Part shown: piece by piece, positions 1 to 15,000 of the stretch
How the letters are laid out: every line of letters starts with the position of its first letter
Numbering within the stretch: the stretch's first letter is position 1
Position numbers and translations under genes: made by a program
Source: Mycolicibacterium moriokaense
Lineage (GTDB): Bacteria; Actinomycetota; Actinomycetes; Mycobacteriales; Mycobacteriaceae
NCBI RefSeq assembly: GCF_010726085.1
Contig: NZ_AP022560.1
Span: forward strand, 5,022,001-5,086,000
Direction of reading: 5' to 3'
DNA: 64,000 nucleotides
Notes under the pieces: generated by a model
Databases searched by the model: none
The model's input: only the letters and a program-made list of their open reading frames with translations
What the model was told of the DNA's origin: nothing

Positions 1-3000
1 GTTCATCACGTGATAAGTCTCGAACCCTTCCACCACCTCAGCGCCCAGGGTGGCGATCGCCTCGGCGACGAATTCCACTGGCAGCCCGTCGAAGTGCGCC
101 CGTTGGCGCTGACCGTCGGCGTCGAGTTGATAGAACGACTTGGGCGCGACGCCGGTGGCCACCACGGACAGCACCATCCGCGTCACGGTGTCCGACAGGT
201 TGAGCTGACCCTGATAGGTCGCGTCGGCCATGATCATGGCGGACCGGAACACCGCGACGGGTAGCCCGCACAGGTCGTGCGCCTCACGCAGCAGGACCTC
301 ACCGGCCCACTTGCTGTTGCCGTAACCGTGGCCCTCGACGCTACGGGTGGGGCTGATGTCGCGGATGTCGGCGTGCTCGGTGAACGCCGACCGCTCGATC
401 TGGTCGCCCACGTTGGCGGTCGACACATAGTTGTAGGGCTTCAGCTTGGTGGTGAGCGCCAACCGGATCAGTTCGGCGGTGCCGACGACGTTGGGACCGA
501 ACAACTCCCGATAGGGCAGCACACCGCTGACCAGCGCGGCCGAATCCACGATCAGGTCAACGGTTTCGGCCAGCCGCTGCCATGTCTGCCCGTCGAGACC
601 TAAATTGGCTTGCGTCTTGTCACCGGCGATGACACATAGGTGATCGGCGGCCAATTCCTGGAAGTGTGCCAGCAGGTGCGGATCGCCGGCGTCGAAGGTC
701 TTCTCCAGTCGGCGGCGCGCATCGTCGTCGTCCTCGCCGCGCACGAGGCAGATCAGGGTGCCGTCGACGAGTTCCAGTTGCTCAAGCCATTCCAGCAACA
801 GGTAGCGCCCGAGGAATCCGGTCGCGCCGGTCAGCAGCACCGTGCGCACTTCGGCGCTCGGGCCGGGCAAGGTGGGGGCAGCGGCCAACGTGGTGTCGTC
901 GAGGAACTTGTCCAAGGTGAGGTCGCGGGCATGCACCTCGGCGGCGTCGCGGCCGTGCACCGATTCGAAGGTGGCTCCAGTGCCGCCCGGTGCTGCCGAA
1001 AGACGTTGCGCGAGTTGCGCGATGGTGGGTGCTTCGAAGATGGTGCGCACCGCGGTTTGGGCGTTCAGGGTGGTGTTGATCGCGGCGATCAGGCGCATCG
1101 CTGACAGCGAGTCGCCGCCCAGGTCGAAGAAGGAGTCGTCCACACCGACGCGGTCGACACCGAGCACTTCGGCGTAGATGTCGGCCAGGCTCTGCTCCGC
1201 GGCCGTCGAGGGCGCTCGATACCGTGCCGAATTCTGGTACTCCGGTGCGGGCAACGCGTTTTTGTCCAACTTGCCGTTGACCGTCAACGGCAACGCCTCG
1301 ATCGTCACCACCGCGGACGGCACCATGTACGCGGGCAACCGATCCGCCAGAGCCTGTCGTGTCTGAACCGGGTCCGCAGCCCCGGTGATATAGCCGACGA
1401 GCCGCTTGTCCCCCGGCTGATCCTCACGCGCGATCACGACCGCCGACTCGACGCCGTCGAGTTCGGTGAGCGCCGCCTGGATCTCGCCCAGCTCGATGCG
1501 GTATCCGCGAATCTTGACCTGCTCGTCAGTGCGGCCCAGGTACTGCAATTGCCCATCAGTCCCCCAGCGCACCAAGTCCCCGGTGCGATACATCCGTCTA
1601 CCGAGCCCGCCGAACGGGCACGCCACAAACCGCGCTGCGGTCAGGCCCGCCCGCCCCACATACCCAGCGGTGACCCCCTCACCGGCGATATACAGCTCAC
1701 CTATCACGCCCACCGGCACCGGCTGCAACCACGAATCGAGCACGAACAGTGCCGCCCCCGACACCGGTGCACCGATGGGCACCACCCCGGACCCGGGTGA
1801 GAGCGGCGCACTGATCGCCACCCCCATCGTGGTCTCGGTGGGCCCATAGGCGTTGAGCATCACCCGATCTGACGCCCACCGCTCCACCACCTCGGTCGGA
1901 CACGCCTCGCCAGCGACCACCAACGTCGTGACCTGCAGGCCCTCAGGTGACAGCATCGCCGCCGCCGACGGCGTCTGGGTCAACACCTCGACGCGCTCAC
2001 CCACCAACACCTCATGCACATCGCTCGGCGAGGCGGTCACCGAGTCCGGTACCACCACCAACCGCCCGCCGCTGAGCAGCGCACCGCAGATCTCCCACAC
2101 CGAGAGATCAAAGGCATACGAATGCAGTTGTGACCACGCCCGCCCAGGCCCCGCCGACACCCCGGCGAACACCGACGACAACAACTGCGTCACATTGTGA
2201 TGAGAGACCGCCACCGCCTTGGGCACCCCCGTCGTGCCCGACGTGTAGATCAGGTACGCGATGTCATCGGGCGTCGGCGGCCGTACCACCGCTGCCGGAG
2301 TGGCCGGTTCCGGGTCTGACACATCAATGATGACGCCTTCGAAACCGTCCAGCCGCGAGGCCAATTCAGCGGTGGTGAGCACAGCAACGGGCTTCGCATC
2401 AGCCAGCAGGAAATCCAACCGCGACTGCGGTACCAACACATCGATCGGCAGGTAGGCCGCGCCGGACTTGAGTGCCGCGAACATCGCGACAATCGCCTCT
2501 CCCGAGCGCGGCATCAACAGCGCCACACACGTCCCTGGGCGAGCTCCGTGTGCAGCGAGCGAGTGTGCCAACCGATCCGAGGCCGCATCCAACTCGCCAT
2601 ACGTCCACGACCGCGCCCCGCAGGACAGCGCCACCTCTCCCGACCGCGCCGCAACCTGCACCCCGAACAGGTCCGGCACCGACACCTTCGCAGACGCCGG
2701 CTTCGTCAACACCGCCCGATTACCCCAGCCCGACAACACTTCACACTCAGCGCCGCCGACCACAGCCAACGACGACAGCCGGGCTGATGGGTTCGCGATC
2801 ATTGCCGTGAGTAGGTGTTGCCATCGGTGGATGAGGGTGTGGATGGTTTCGGTGTCGTAGATGTCGGTGCGGAATTCGACCGTGCCGCCGATACCGGCCG
2901 GGGCGCCGTCGTCGGTGAACCGTTCAGCCAACGAGAACGACAAGTCCATACGCGCGGTACGGGTGCTCACCGGCAAGGCTTCAGCCGCCACGTCACCCAA

Positions 3001-6000
3001 CCCCAACCCGCTCTCCACAGCCGCACCCACCGGCAGGTTCTGCCAGGCCAATATCACCTGCACCAACGGATGATGAGCCAAACTGCGCGTCGGGTTCAGC
3101 CGCTCCACCAACACCTCAAACGGCACATCCTGATGCTCATAAGCGCCCAGACTGGCCGCACGCACCCGCGCCAACACCTGCGCCACACTGGGATTGCCGG
3201 CCAAATCCACCCGCAACACCAACGTGTTGACCAACAACCCCACCACATCATCGAGACCGGCATCGGTGCGCCCGGCGATCGGGAACCCCACGGCCACATC
3301 ACTAGTGGCCGCCAGCTTGGACAACAACACCGCCAACGCGGCCTGCACCACCATGAAACTGGTCACGCCCTGCGCACGCGCCACCGCAGCCACCGCGGCC
3401 TGCAACTGCGCCGGCCACTCGATATCCACCGCCGCACCCCGGTGATCGGCCACCACCGGATAGGGCCGATCCGTGGGCAGCTGCACCCGCTCAGGCATGC
3501 CCGCCAACGCCTGTTCCCAGTACGCCAACTGACGCGCGATCGCCGAATCCTCATCGTCGAGATCACCCAAATTGGCGCGCTGCCACAACGTGTAATCCAC
3601 ATACTGCACCGGCAACGGCGCCCACCCCGGCGCCCGACCCGCCCGCCGAGCCGCATACGCCGCACTCAAATCCCGAGTCAACGTCGCAATCGACCACCCA
3701 TCAGCAGCAATGTGATGCACCACCGCCACCAACACATGCACATCAACGCCAACCCGAAACACCAACGCCCGCAACGGAACCTCAGCCGACAAATCAAAAG
3801 CGTGGTCCTCGATCTGCTCGATGGCGTCGTCCAGCTGCGCCGTCGACCAGTCCGTCGCGTCAATGACCTGCCAACCCAACTCGACCTGCTCGATGTCCAG
3901 CACGATTTGGCGCGGGACTCCGTCGGGTGCGGTGATGAGTGTGCGCAGACTCTCATGACGACCCACCACATCGGCAAACGCAGCACCGAGCGCGTCGACA
4001 TCAAGCGGTCCGACCAACCGCACCGCAACCTGCATGTTGTAAATCGATGACGGACCTTGTAATTGGTCGACGAACCACAACCGGCTCTGCGCAAACGACA
4101 ACGGCACCACCGCAGGCCGCTCCACCGGCCCCAACGGCGCCGAACGCCCTTCGGCCGCGCCGATGCGCGGCGCCAACTCGGCCACCGTGGGTGCCTCGAA
4201 GAGCGCGCGTACGCCGATGCCGACTCCCAAGCGGGTGTTGATCGCGGCGATCAGGCGCATCGCCGACAGCGAGTCACCACCCAAGTCGAAGAACGAATCA
4301 TCCACCCCGACGCGGTCAGCCCCGAGCACCTCGGCGTAGATGCCGGCGAGAATCTCTTCTGCCGGGGTAGACGGTGCCCGATACCGCTCGACACCCTGCG
4401 TTTCCGGTGCGGGCAGGGCATCGATATCGAGCTTGTGGTTGACCGTCAACGGCATTGCGTCGAGCACGACGATCGCGGTCGGCACCATGTAGGACGGCAA
4501 CCGATCCGCCAACGCGCTTCGGATCTCGGCGGGGTCCGCGGTTCCGGTGACATATCCCACCAGCCGTTTGTCGCCGGGGCGGTCCTCACGCGTGATCACG
4601 ACCGCTTGCTCGACCCCGTCGAGTTCGATGAGTGCCGACCGGATCTCGCCCAGCTCGATGCGATACCCACGGATCTTGACCTGCTCATCGGCGCGACCCA
4701 GGTACTCCAACTGCCCATCGGCCCGCCAGCGCACCAAATCCCCACTGCGATACATCCGCACACCCGCGCACCCGAACGGACACGCCACAAACCGCGACGC
4801 CGTCAACCCCGACCGACCCAGATACCCCACACCCACGCCATGGCCCGCGATGTACAACTCACCCACCACCCCCGCGGGGACCGGACGCAACCAGGTGTCC
4901 AACACGAACAACGCCGCCCCCGCCACCGGCGCACCGATCGGCACCGCACCGGCTCCCGGAGACAGGGGTGCACTGACCGTCACGCACATCGTGGTCTCGG
5001 TCGGACCGTAGGCGTTGAGCATCAACCGATCCGGCGCCCACCGATCCACCACCTCGACCGGGCATTGCTCACCGCCCAGCACCAGCGCGGTGTTCTCCAA
5101 CCCCTGCGGCGACAGCACGTCTACCGCCGATGGGGTCTGGCACAGCACACTCACCTTTTCGGCACGCAGCAGTGCGTGGAAGTCCTGCGGGGAGAAGGCC
5201 ACTGACTCCGGGATGACCACCAGCCGACCACCACCCAGCAGCGCACCCACGATCTCCTGGATCGACGCGTCGAATGCCAACGAATGCCACTGCGACCAGA
5301 CCTTTTTCGGACCCACGGACAGGCCGGCATCCAGTGTCGTCGCCAGTTGGGCGACGTTGTGGTGGGTGATCGCGACGCCTTTGGGGACTCCGGTGGTGCC
5401 CGATGTGTAGATCACGTACGCGATGTCGTCCGGGGCTGGAGCCTGCAGGACGGTTCCCGGCCGCGTCTCGGCACTGCCGTCTTCGATATTGCCGTCTTCG
5501 ATACTGCCGTCTTCAATACTCAGGACCGGCCGATCGAACCCATCCAGCCGCCACCGCTGTTCCGAAGTGGCGAGCACCGCGATTGGCGCGGCGTCACCGA
5601 GCATGAACGAGATCCGCGTATCGGGCAGCCCCGTATCGATCGGCAGATAGGCCGCCCCGGACTTCAGCACCGCCAAAAACCCGACGATCGCCTCCACCGA
5701 CCTCGACGCCAGCAGTCCCACGCACACGCCCGGTCGCGCCCCGTGGTCGGCCAGCAAGTGCGCCAACCGATCCGAGACCTCATCCAACTGGCGGTAGGTC
5801 AGTGACCGATTTCCATCAGTGACCGCCAGAGCGCGTTCCCGCGCAGAAACCTGCGCCGCGAACAGTTCCGGCACCGTGGATGTCGCAGCCACCGGTGCAG
5901 TCAACGCCGCGCGGTTCCCCCACTCGGACAACTGCGTGTGCTCAGCCGCGTCGAGCACATCGATCGCCGACACCCGCGCTGACGGATCGGCCGTCATGAC

Positions 6001-9000
6001 GCCGAGCAGCCGTTCGAAACGTTTGATCAGCACCTCGATCTGGGCCCGGTCGAACACGCCGGAATCGAATTCGATGCGAACGCCCAACTCCGGGCCCGGG
6101 GAAACCGCCACCGAAAGTGGATAATGCGTCGATTCGTGGGCGACGACGTCCGTGACCGCCAACCCGCTGGCGCTGATCAACGCGCCCGTGTCGACCGGAT
6201 AGTTCTCGAACACGAAGAGGGTGTCGAACAGTTGGTCGTGTCCGGCGGCCTGGTGGATGTCGCGCAGGCCGAGGTGCTCGTGTTCGACGATGTCATTGCG
6301 GTTGTGCTGCAACTGATCGATCAAGTCTGCGATGGTGGCGTCGACGGCCGCGCGCGCCCGCACGGGCACGGTATTGATCAACAGGCCGACCGCGGAGTCC
6401 GATCCGATCACTTCGGCCGGTCGGCCCGAAACCACGGTGCCGAACGCGACGTCACGCTGGCCGGTCATCCGCATCAACAGCTGCGCCCATGCGGCCTGCA
6501 GCACGGTGGTGACGGTGGTGTGTTGTGCGCGGGCGAGGTCGCCGAGCGCCTGTGTGGTCTCCTTCGACAGCAGATGGGATTCGGTGTCACGCGGCCCCGT
6601 CTGAGCGTGGGAAGCAACGAGCGTCGGGGTTTCAAAACCGTCGAATACCCTGCGCCAGGCGGCCTTTGCGGCATCATGATTCCGACCGGCCTGCCAGCAG
6701 ACGATGGTGCGATAGGGCGTCACAGCGGGCAGCTGCTGCCCGAGCAGAGCGGCGAAGATCTCCCGCAGGAGAATCGGCAGCGACCAGCCGTCCATCACGA
6801 TGTGGTGGACGGTCAGCACGAACCGGTGCTGATCATCGGCGGTGCGGATCAGGGCGGCCCGCATGGTGGGCCGCTCGGCGAGGTCGCACACTGCGCGGCG
6901 CTCGGCGGCGCACAGCTGCTCGATCTCCTGATCGGGGTTCTGGTCGTCCCACGAGAGGTCGAGGTACCACCACGCCATGACGGGCTCGGCAGGGATGATC
7001 TGCACGGGCTCGCCGAACCGTTCGCAGAAGCGGGCGGCAAGGTTGGGGTGCCGGGTCAAAACGGTCTGCACCGCTTCACGGAGCCGATCAGGATCCAGCT
7101 CACCGGTCACGGAGATGCCGAGCTGAACCGCGTAGAGGTCGTCGTGGGCACCTTCCGCAAGGCTCGAGTGGAAAAGCAGGCCCTGCTGCAGCGGCGTCAG
7201 TGGCAGCACGTCAGCGATCCGGTATTGCTGCTGCAGCTCATCGATCTGCTGTTGGCTCAGCCGGGCAGGCGCGATATCCGACGGAGTCAACCCTCCGCCG
7301 CCGCGTTGGACATGCCCGCAGATCCCGGTCAGCGCCTCGAGCCACAGCTGGCTCAGTCGGCTGACCTGGTCGTGGTCGATGCTCGACGTCGCCCACGTCC
7401 ACGTGGCATGCAGCTGCGGGCCGGCATCAATTTCCGTCGCGACGGCGTTGACTTCCACGGTGTGCGCCAACGGTATTGGCACCGCAGAGGCCGCCTCGGC
7501 CGTCGCCACACTTTCCTCGTTGATCCGCCACAGATCGTCGGTGAGTCCCGATGTGGCAGCGCCGAGCCGGCCCAGGTAATTGAATCCGATCGCCGGATCA
7601 CTTCCGCCGAGATCAACGTCGGGGTTCAGGTAGCGCAGCAGACCGTAGGTGATGCCGTCGGGCAGGGCGCGAAGCTGCTCCTTGGCGCCCTTGATCACCG
7701 GCCCGAGGGCGGCGTCACCCGCAGCCACCTGTTCCCAGGTCAGTTCGCCGACGGTCAAGGCGACCGGATACTTGGTGGTGAACCACCCGACGGTGCGGGA
7801 CAAGTCGACGGCGCGATCCAGTTCTTCCTGCCTGCCGTGGCCCTCGACATCGATAGCGATGGGCGCCGCGCCGCTGCCGAGGAATTCACTGCAGGCCAAC
7901 GCGAATGCGATCAGCAGCACATCTTGAACCCCGGTATGGAACGCGGCGGGCACCTCGCCGAGCAGTCGACGGGTCGTCTCGACATCCAGCGAGGCGGACA
8001 ACGACCCGGCCGTGGCGTAGGTGTCCAGCTCAGGTTGCACCGGCGGCAATACGGCCGGGGTTGCCACAACCCGCCTCCACATGTCGGCGCACTCCGTCAC
8101 GGCTGCGTCCCGCGCGTGCTCGGCGAGCAGTGACGACCACGAGGCAAACGATGTTCCTGTCGCAGGTAGGTCGACCGGTTGGCCGTTATGGTGTTGTGCC
8201 CACGCAATATTCAAGTCTTCCAGCAGAATTCGCCACGACACCCCATCGACGGCGAGATGGTGGATGATCAACGCCAATTGACCGGTATCGGGCACCCACA
8301 CGGCGCTGAGCATCCGTCCCTCTGCCGGGTTCAACTGCGTCCGCGCTGCCACCACCACCTCATCCGACAACACCTCCGCGGTATGGAGCAGCTCTCGTGC
8401 CTGCACCGACCCCGGCTCGCCTGTCGCCCAGTCGGATCCGGCACGTAGCCGCAGCATCGCGTGGCGATCGAGCAGGGCCTGCAACAGCACGACCACGTCG
8501 TGCTCGGTCACCCCGGCCGGGGCCTGCACCACCAACGTCTGGTTGAACTGGTCGACGGCGCCCTCGAGGCTGTCCAGCCAGCGCATGATCGGGGTGGCCA
8601 CCACCGGCCCGATGCCCTCGTCGACCATCGCTTGGCCGTCGAAAACCTCGGCCACCATGGCCAACCGGGCCACCGTCTGTTCGACGAAAATGTCGCGCGG
8701 TCGGAACATCACTCCGGCTGCGCGGGCGCGTACCACCACCTGCATCGACAGAATGCTGTCACCACCCAGTTCGAAGAACGAGTCATCGACGCCGACACGG
8801 TCGACCCCCAGCACCTCGGCATAGATGGCGGCGATGATTTCCTCAACCGCACTCTGCGGTGCGCGGTACCGCTCGCCGTTGTCGTAATTCGGTGCCGGCA
8901 GTGCGTGCTTGTCGAGTTTGCTGTTGACCGTCAGCGGCAACGTATCGAGCACGACGATCGCGGCAGGCACCATGTAAGGGGGCAGCCGATCGGCCAGCGC

Positions 9001-12000
9001 ACCACGCACTGCGGCGGGATCGACTGCCCCGGCGTGGGTTTCGGTGACGTAGCCTACTAGCCGTTTGTCGCCGGGGCGGTCCTCACGCGTGATCACGACC
9101 GCTTGCTCGACCCCGTCGAGTTCGGCGAGTGCCGACCGGATCTCGCCCAGCTCGATGCGATACCCACGGATCTTGACCTGCTCATCGGCGCGACCCAGAT
9201 ACTCCAACTGCCCATCGGCACGCCAGCGCACCAAATCCCCACTGCGATACATCCGCACACCCGCAGGCCCGAACGGACACGCCACAAACCGCGACGCCGT
9301 CAACCCCGACCGACCCACGTACCCGACACCCACGCCATGGCCCGCGATGTACAACTCACCCACCACCCCCATGGGGACCGGACGCAACCAGGCGTCCAAC
9401 ACGAACAACGCCGCCCCCGCCACCGGCGCACCGATCGGCACCGCACCGGCTCCCGGAGACAAGGGTGCACTGATCGCCACTCCCATCGTGGTCTCGGTCG
9501 GACCGTAGGCGTTGAGCATCAACCGATCCGGTGCCCACCGATCCACCAAGTCGGCAGGACAGACCTCACCGCCGACCACCAGCGCCGTGTTCTCAAGACC
9601 CTGCGGCGACAACATCGCCGCCGCCGACGGGGTCTGGGTAAACACGTTGACCCGCTCGCGAACCAGCACGTCGTGGCAATCGTGCGGTGACCCGGCGGCT
9701 GCCTGCGGTATCACCACCAGGCGCCCGCCTCCTAGGAGTGCACCCAGGATCTCCTGGACGGATATATCGAAGCTGTACGAATGCCACTGCGACCAGACCT
9801 GACCAGGCGACGTCGACAGAGTGGCGTGCAGCGACTCCAAAAGCTGGATCACGTTATGGTGCGTTACCGCAACACCTTTCGGTGTGCCCGTCGTCCCAGA
9901 GGTGTACATCAGGTACGCGATGTCATCAGGCGCTGGTGCGGGCAATCTGCCGGGCGGCTGCGCATCCAGGCGGGGATCGTCCACAGCGATGACGGCCCCG
10001 TCGAAGCCGTCCAGCCGCGAACGTAGTTCCGCGGTGGTGAGCACCGCGATCGGCCCGGCATCGCCGAGCATGAACTTGATTCGCGCATCGGGATGTACGG
10101 GGTCGATCGGCAGGTAGGCCGCCCCCGTCTTGAGCACCGCGATCATGCCGACGATCGCGTCGTCAGAGCGGGGAAGCACGATCGCCACGGATTCTCCTGG
10201 GCGGGCTCCGAAGTCGGCCAGCAGGTGCGCCAGTCGATTCGCGGTCTCATCGAGCTCGCGATAACTCCATGACCGGTCCTCGAACGTCAATGCTACCGCC
10301 GCCGGATCGCGGTCCACCTGCGCGGCAAAGACTTCCGGGATGGACTTGGCGGTGGTGACCGTCTGGCTCAACACGGCCCGGTTGGCCCATTCGTCGAGCC
10401 GTTGCTGCTCGTCCGCATCGAGGAGATCAACCGATGACAGCCGCTGGCTGGGGTCACCGAGCATGGGCACCAACATCCGCTGCCAACGTTGGATCAGCGC
10501 CTCGATGCTGGTGGAGTCGAACACGTCGGTGCGGAATTCGACTGTTCCGCCGATTCCTGCGGGCTCGCCGTCGTCGGTGAAACGCTCCGCCAGCGAGAAC
10601 GACAAATCCATACGGGCGGTGTGGGTGTCGATCGGCAACTGGGTGACCTGCAGGTCGCCCAGGGTCAATCCGGCTCCCGGCTCACTGCTCTGCCCGGGCA
10701 GGTTCTGCCACGCCAGCATCACCTGCACCACCGGATGATGGGTCAGGCTACGCGCGGGGTTGAGCTTCTCGACGAGCAGCTCGAAGGGCACGTCCTGGTG
10801 CTCGTATGCGGCCAGGCTGCGCCGACGCACCTGCCCCAACACGTCGGCAAAGCTGGGATCCCCGCTCAGATCGACCCGCAACACCAACGTGTTGACGAAG
10901 AAGCCCACCACTTCATCGAGCGCAGGATCGCCCCGGCCGGCGATCGGGAATCCCACCGCCACATCGTTATTGGCGCTCAGTTTGGACAGCAGCATCGCCA
11001 GGGCGGCCTGGACGACCATGAAACTGGTGGCATTGTGCGCGCGGGCCACCTCACCGATCCGGAGCTGCACCTGCTGAGACCAATCGATCGACACGACTGC
11101 GCCACGATGATCGGCCACCATCGGGTAGGGCCGATCGGTCGGCAGCTGCAACCGCTCAGGCATTCCCGCCAGCTCCTCCAGCCAGTAGGCCAGCTGCGCG
11201 GCGATGGGACTGGTGCAGTCCTCGAGATCGCCGAACTGTGCGCGCTGCCACAGCGTGTAATCGACATACTGCACGGGGAGCGGCGTCCATCCCGGGGCCT
11301 GGCCCTGGCACCGACTGGCGTACGCCTGCCCGAGATCGCGAATCAGTGGGCTGATCGACCAGCCGTCAGCGGCGATGTGGTGCACCACGGCCACCAGAAC
11401 GTGCTCGTGCTCAGCGCGGCGGAAAAGCGTCGCCCGCAACGGAAGCTCCGTCGCCAAGTCAAAACCCTGCATTGCGGTGGCGTCGACGGCATGCTCGAGT
11501 TCGCTCATCGACCACTCGGATGCGTCTACAACCCGCCACCCGAAGTCGGCGTTTTCGGGGTCGATGACCACCTGTTGGGGGACGCCCTCAGCGGCAACGA
11601 ACAACGTGCGCAGGCTTTCATGGCGACTCACCACGTCGGCGAGCGCAGCACCCATCACCTCGGCGTCCAGTCGGCCGTTCAACCGTAACGCCACTGCCAT
11701 GTTGTAAACCGGTGAGCGACCCTGCAATTGGTCGATGAACCACAACCGACTCTGCGCAAACGACAACGGCACCACCGCGGGGCGCTGCATCGGCAGCAAC
11801 GGCTCTAACCGCGAGCCGCCCGCGCCGACGCGCGGCGCCAACTGAGCCACGGTGGGCGCTTCGAACAGCGTGCGCACCGGAAGTCGGGCATCGAGGGCGA
11901 TGTTCACCGATGCCATCACCCGCATCGCGGACAAGGAGTCACCGCCGAGATCGAAGAACGAGTCGTCCACGCCGACGCGGTCGACCCCCAGCACCTCGGC

Positions 12001-15000
12001 GTAGATGCCGGCGATGATCTCCTCCGCCGGAGTCGACGGGGGTCGGTAAACCCCGTGGTATTCCGGCAAAGGGAGCGCGCGTTTGTCCAACTTGCCGTTG
12101 ACCGTCAGCGGCAGTGCGTCGAGCAAGACGACGGCGGCGGGCACCATATAGGACGGCAACCGATCCGCCAACGCGCGTCGTATCTGGGTGGGATCCGCTG
12201 TCCCGGTGATGTAGCCGACGAGACGCTTGTCGCCGGGCCGATCTTCACGAGCGATGACGGCGGCCTGCTCGACGCCGTCGAGTTCGGTCAGTGCCGCCTG
12301 GATCTCGCCCAGCTCGATGCGGTATCCGCGAATCTTGACCTGCTCGTCGGCGCGACCCAAGTAGTCCAGCTGCCCATCGGGGCGCCAGCGGACCAGGTCC
12401 CCACTGCGATACATCCGCATCCCCGCCGACCCGAACGGGCAGGGCACAAACCGCGCGGCCGTCAGTCCAGGCCTGCCGAGGTACCCCACACCCACACCCA
12501 GCCCGGCGATGTACAACTCGCCTACCACCCCTACGGGCACCGGCTGTAACAATGGGTCCAGCACGAACAGCGCCGCTCCGGACAGCGGTGCGCCAATGGG
12601 TACCATCCCCGATCCGGGTGTCAGCGGCGCACTGACCGTCACGCACATCGTGGTCTCGGTGGGCCCATAGGCGTTGACCATCATCCGCCCCGGCGCCCAT
12701 CGATCCACCACCTCGGTCGGGCACACTTCACCCACCGTCGTCAAGGCCATCGAGTCCAAACCTTCGGGCGACAATCCTCCTACCGCCGAGGGGGTTTGGG
12801 TCAGCACGCTGACCTGCTCGCGCATCAACGACTCGTGGAGCTCGTCCGAGGAGACCGTCACCGCGTCGGGGACCACCGCGAGCCGGCTACCGCTGAGCAA
12901 CGCACCGCAGATCTCCCATACGGAAGCGTCGAACGCCAGGGAATGAGATTGCGACCACACCTCACCTGGCCCTGTCGGCAGATTCGCGTGCATGGACTCC
13001 AGAATCTGCGTGACGTTGTGATGGGTCACCGCAACGCCTTTGGGGACCCCGGTGGTGCCGGACGTATAGATCAGATACGCGATGTCATCGGGTGCTGGGG
13101 CCTGCACCACCACCGCAGGATCGACCGAATCCGGGTCTGCCACATCGATGAGGGCACCTTCGAAACCGCCCAGCCGCGGCCGCAATTCAGCGGTGGTGAG
13201 AACCGCGACCGGCGCGGCATCGCCGAGCATGAACGCGATCCGGGAGTTCGGCAGCGCCGGATCGATCGGCAGATACGCCGCGCCGGACTTGAGCACCGCG
13301 AACATCGCCACGATCGCGTCCACCGACCGCGGCATCAACAGTGCCACGCACGTCCCTGGGCGGGCGCCACGGCCAGCGAGCGAGTGTGCCAACCGATTCG
13401 AGGCCTCATCGAACTCCCGGTAGGTCAGTGACCGACCTTCACCGGAGAGCGCGACAGCCTCCGGGTCGGCGGCCGCCCGGGCGGTCAACGATGCCGGGAT
13501 CGACATCGGCGTACTTGTGGGCCGGCTCAGTACCGCGCGGTTGCCGATGCGATCGAGGTGGCCGCGCTCGTCGGTGTCCAGCACATCGATAGAGGACAAT
13601 CGCTGCGCGGGATCCCCCGCCATCGATGCCAATACGTGTTGCCATCGGTGGATGAGGGTGTGGATGGTTTCGGTGTCGTAGATGTCGGTGCGGAATTCGA
13701 CCGTGCCGCCGATACCGGCCGGGGCGCCGTCGTCGGTGAACCGTTCAGCCAACGAGAACGACAAGTCCATACGCGCGGTACGGGTGCTCACCGGCAAGGC
13801 TTCAGCCGCCACGTCACCCAACCCCAACCCGCTCTCCACAGCCGCACCCACCGGCAGGTTCTGCCAGGCCAATATCACCTGCACCAACGGATGATGAGCC
13901 AAACTGCGCGTCGGGTTCAGCCGCTCCACCAACACCTCAAACGGCACATCCTGATGCTCATAAGCGCCCAGACTGGCCGCACGCACCCGCGCCAACACCT
14001 GCGCCACACTGGGATTGCCGGCCAAATCCACCCGCAACACCAACGTGTTGACCAACAACCCCACCACATCATCGAGACCAGCATCAGTGCGCCCGGCGAT
14101 CGGGAACCCCACGGCCACATCACTAGTGGCCGCCAACAACAACACCGCCAACGCGGCCTGCACCACCATGAAACTGGTCACGCCCTGCGCACGCGCCACC
14201 GCAGCCACCGCGGCCTGCAACTGCGCCGGCCACTCGATATCCACCGCCGCACCCCGGTGATCGGCCACCACCGGATAGGGCCGATCCGTGGGCAGCTGCA
14301 CCCGCTCAGGCATGCCCGCCAACGCCTGTTCCCAGTACGCCAACTGACGCGCGATCGCCGAATCCTCATCGTCGAGATCACCCAAATTGGCGCGCTGCCA
14401 CAACGTGTAATCCACATACTGCACCGGCAACGGCGCCCACCCCGGCGCCCGACCCGCCCGCCGAGCCGCATACGCCGCACTCAAATCCCGAGTCAACGTC
14501 GCAATCGACCACCCATCAGCAGCAATGTGATGCACCACCGCCACCAACACATGCACATCAACGCCAACCCGAAACACCAACGCCCGCAACGGAACCTCAA
14601 CCGACAAATCAAAAGCGTGCGTTGCGGCCGCCTCGACAGTGCGCTCGAGTTCACTCATCGGCCACTCGGTGGCATCGACGACCCGCCACCCGAAGTCTGC
14701 GCGTTCGGGTTCGACGACCACCTGTTGGGGGATTCCGTCGGGCGCGGTGATGAGTGTGCGCAGACTCTCGTGGCGGCCCACCACATCGGCGAACGCAGCA
14801 CCGAGCGCGTCGACATCAAGCGGTCCGACCAACCGCGCCGCCAGCGGCATGTTGTAGACCGGCGATCGACCCTGCAGCTGGTCGATGAACCACAAGCGGC
14901 TCTGCGCAAACGACAACGGCACCACCGCAGGCCGCTCCACCGGCCCCAACGGCGCCAGACGCACTGCGCTGGTGTGGATGTGCGGCGTGAGTTGGGTGAT

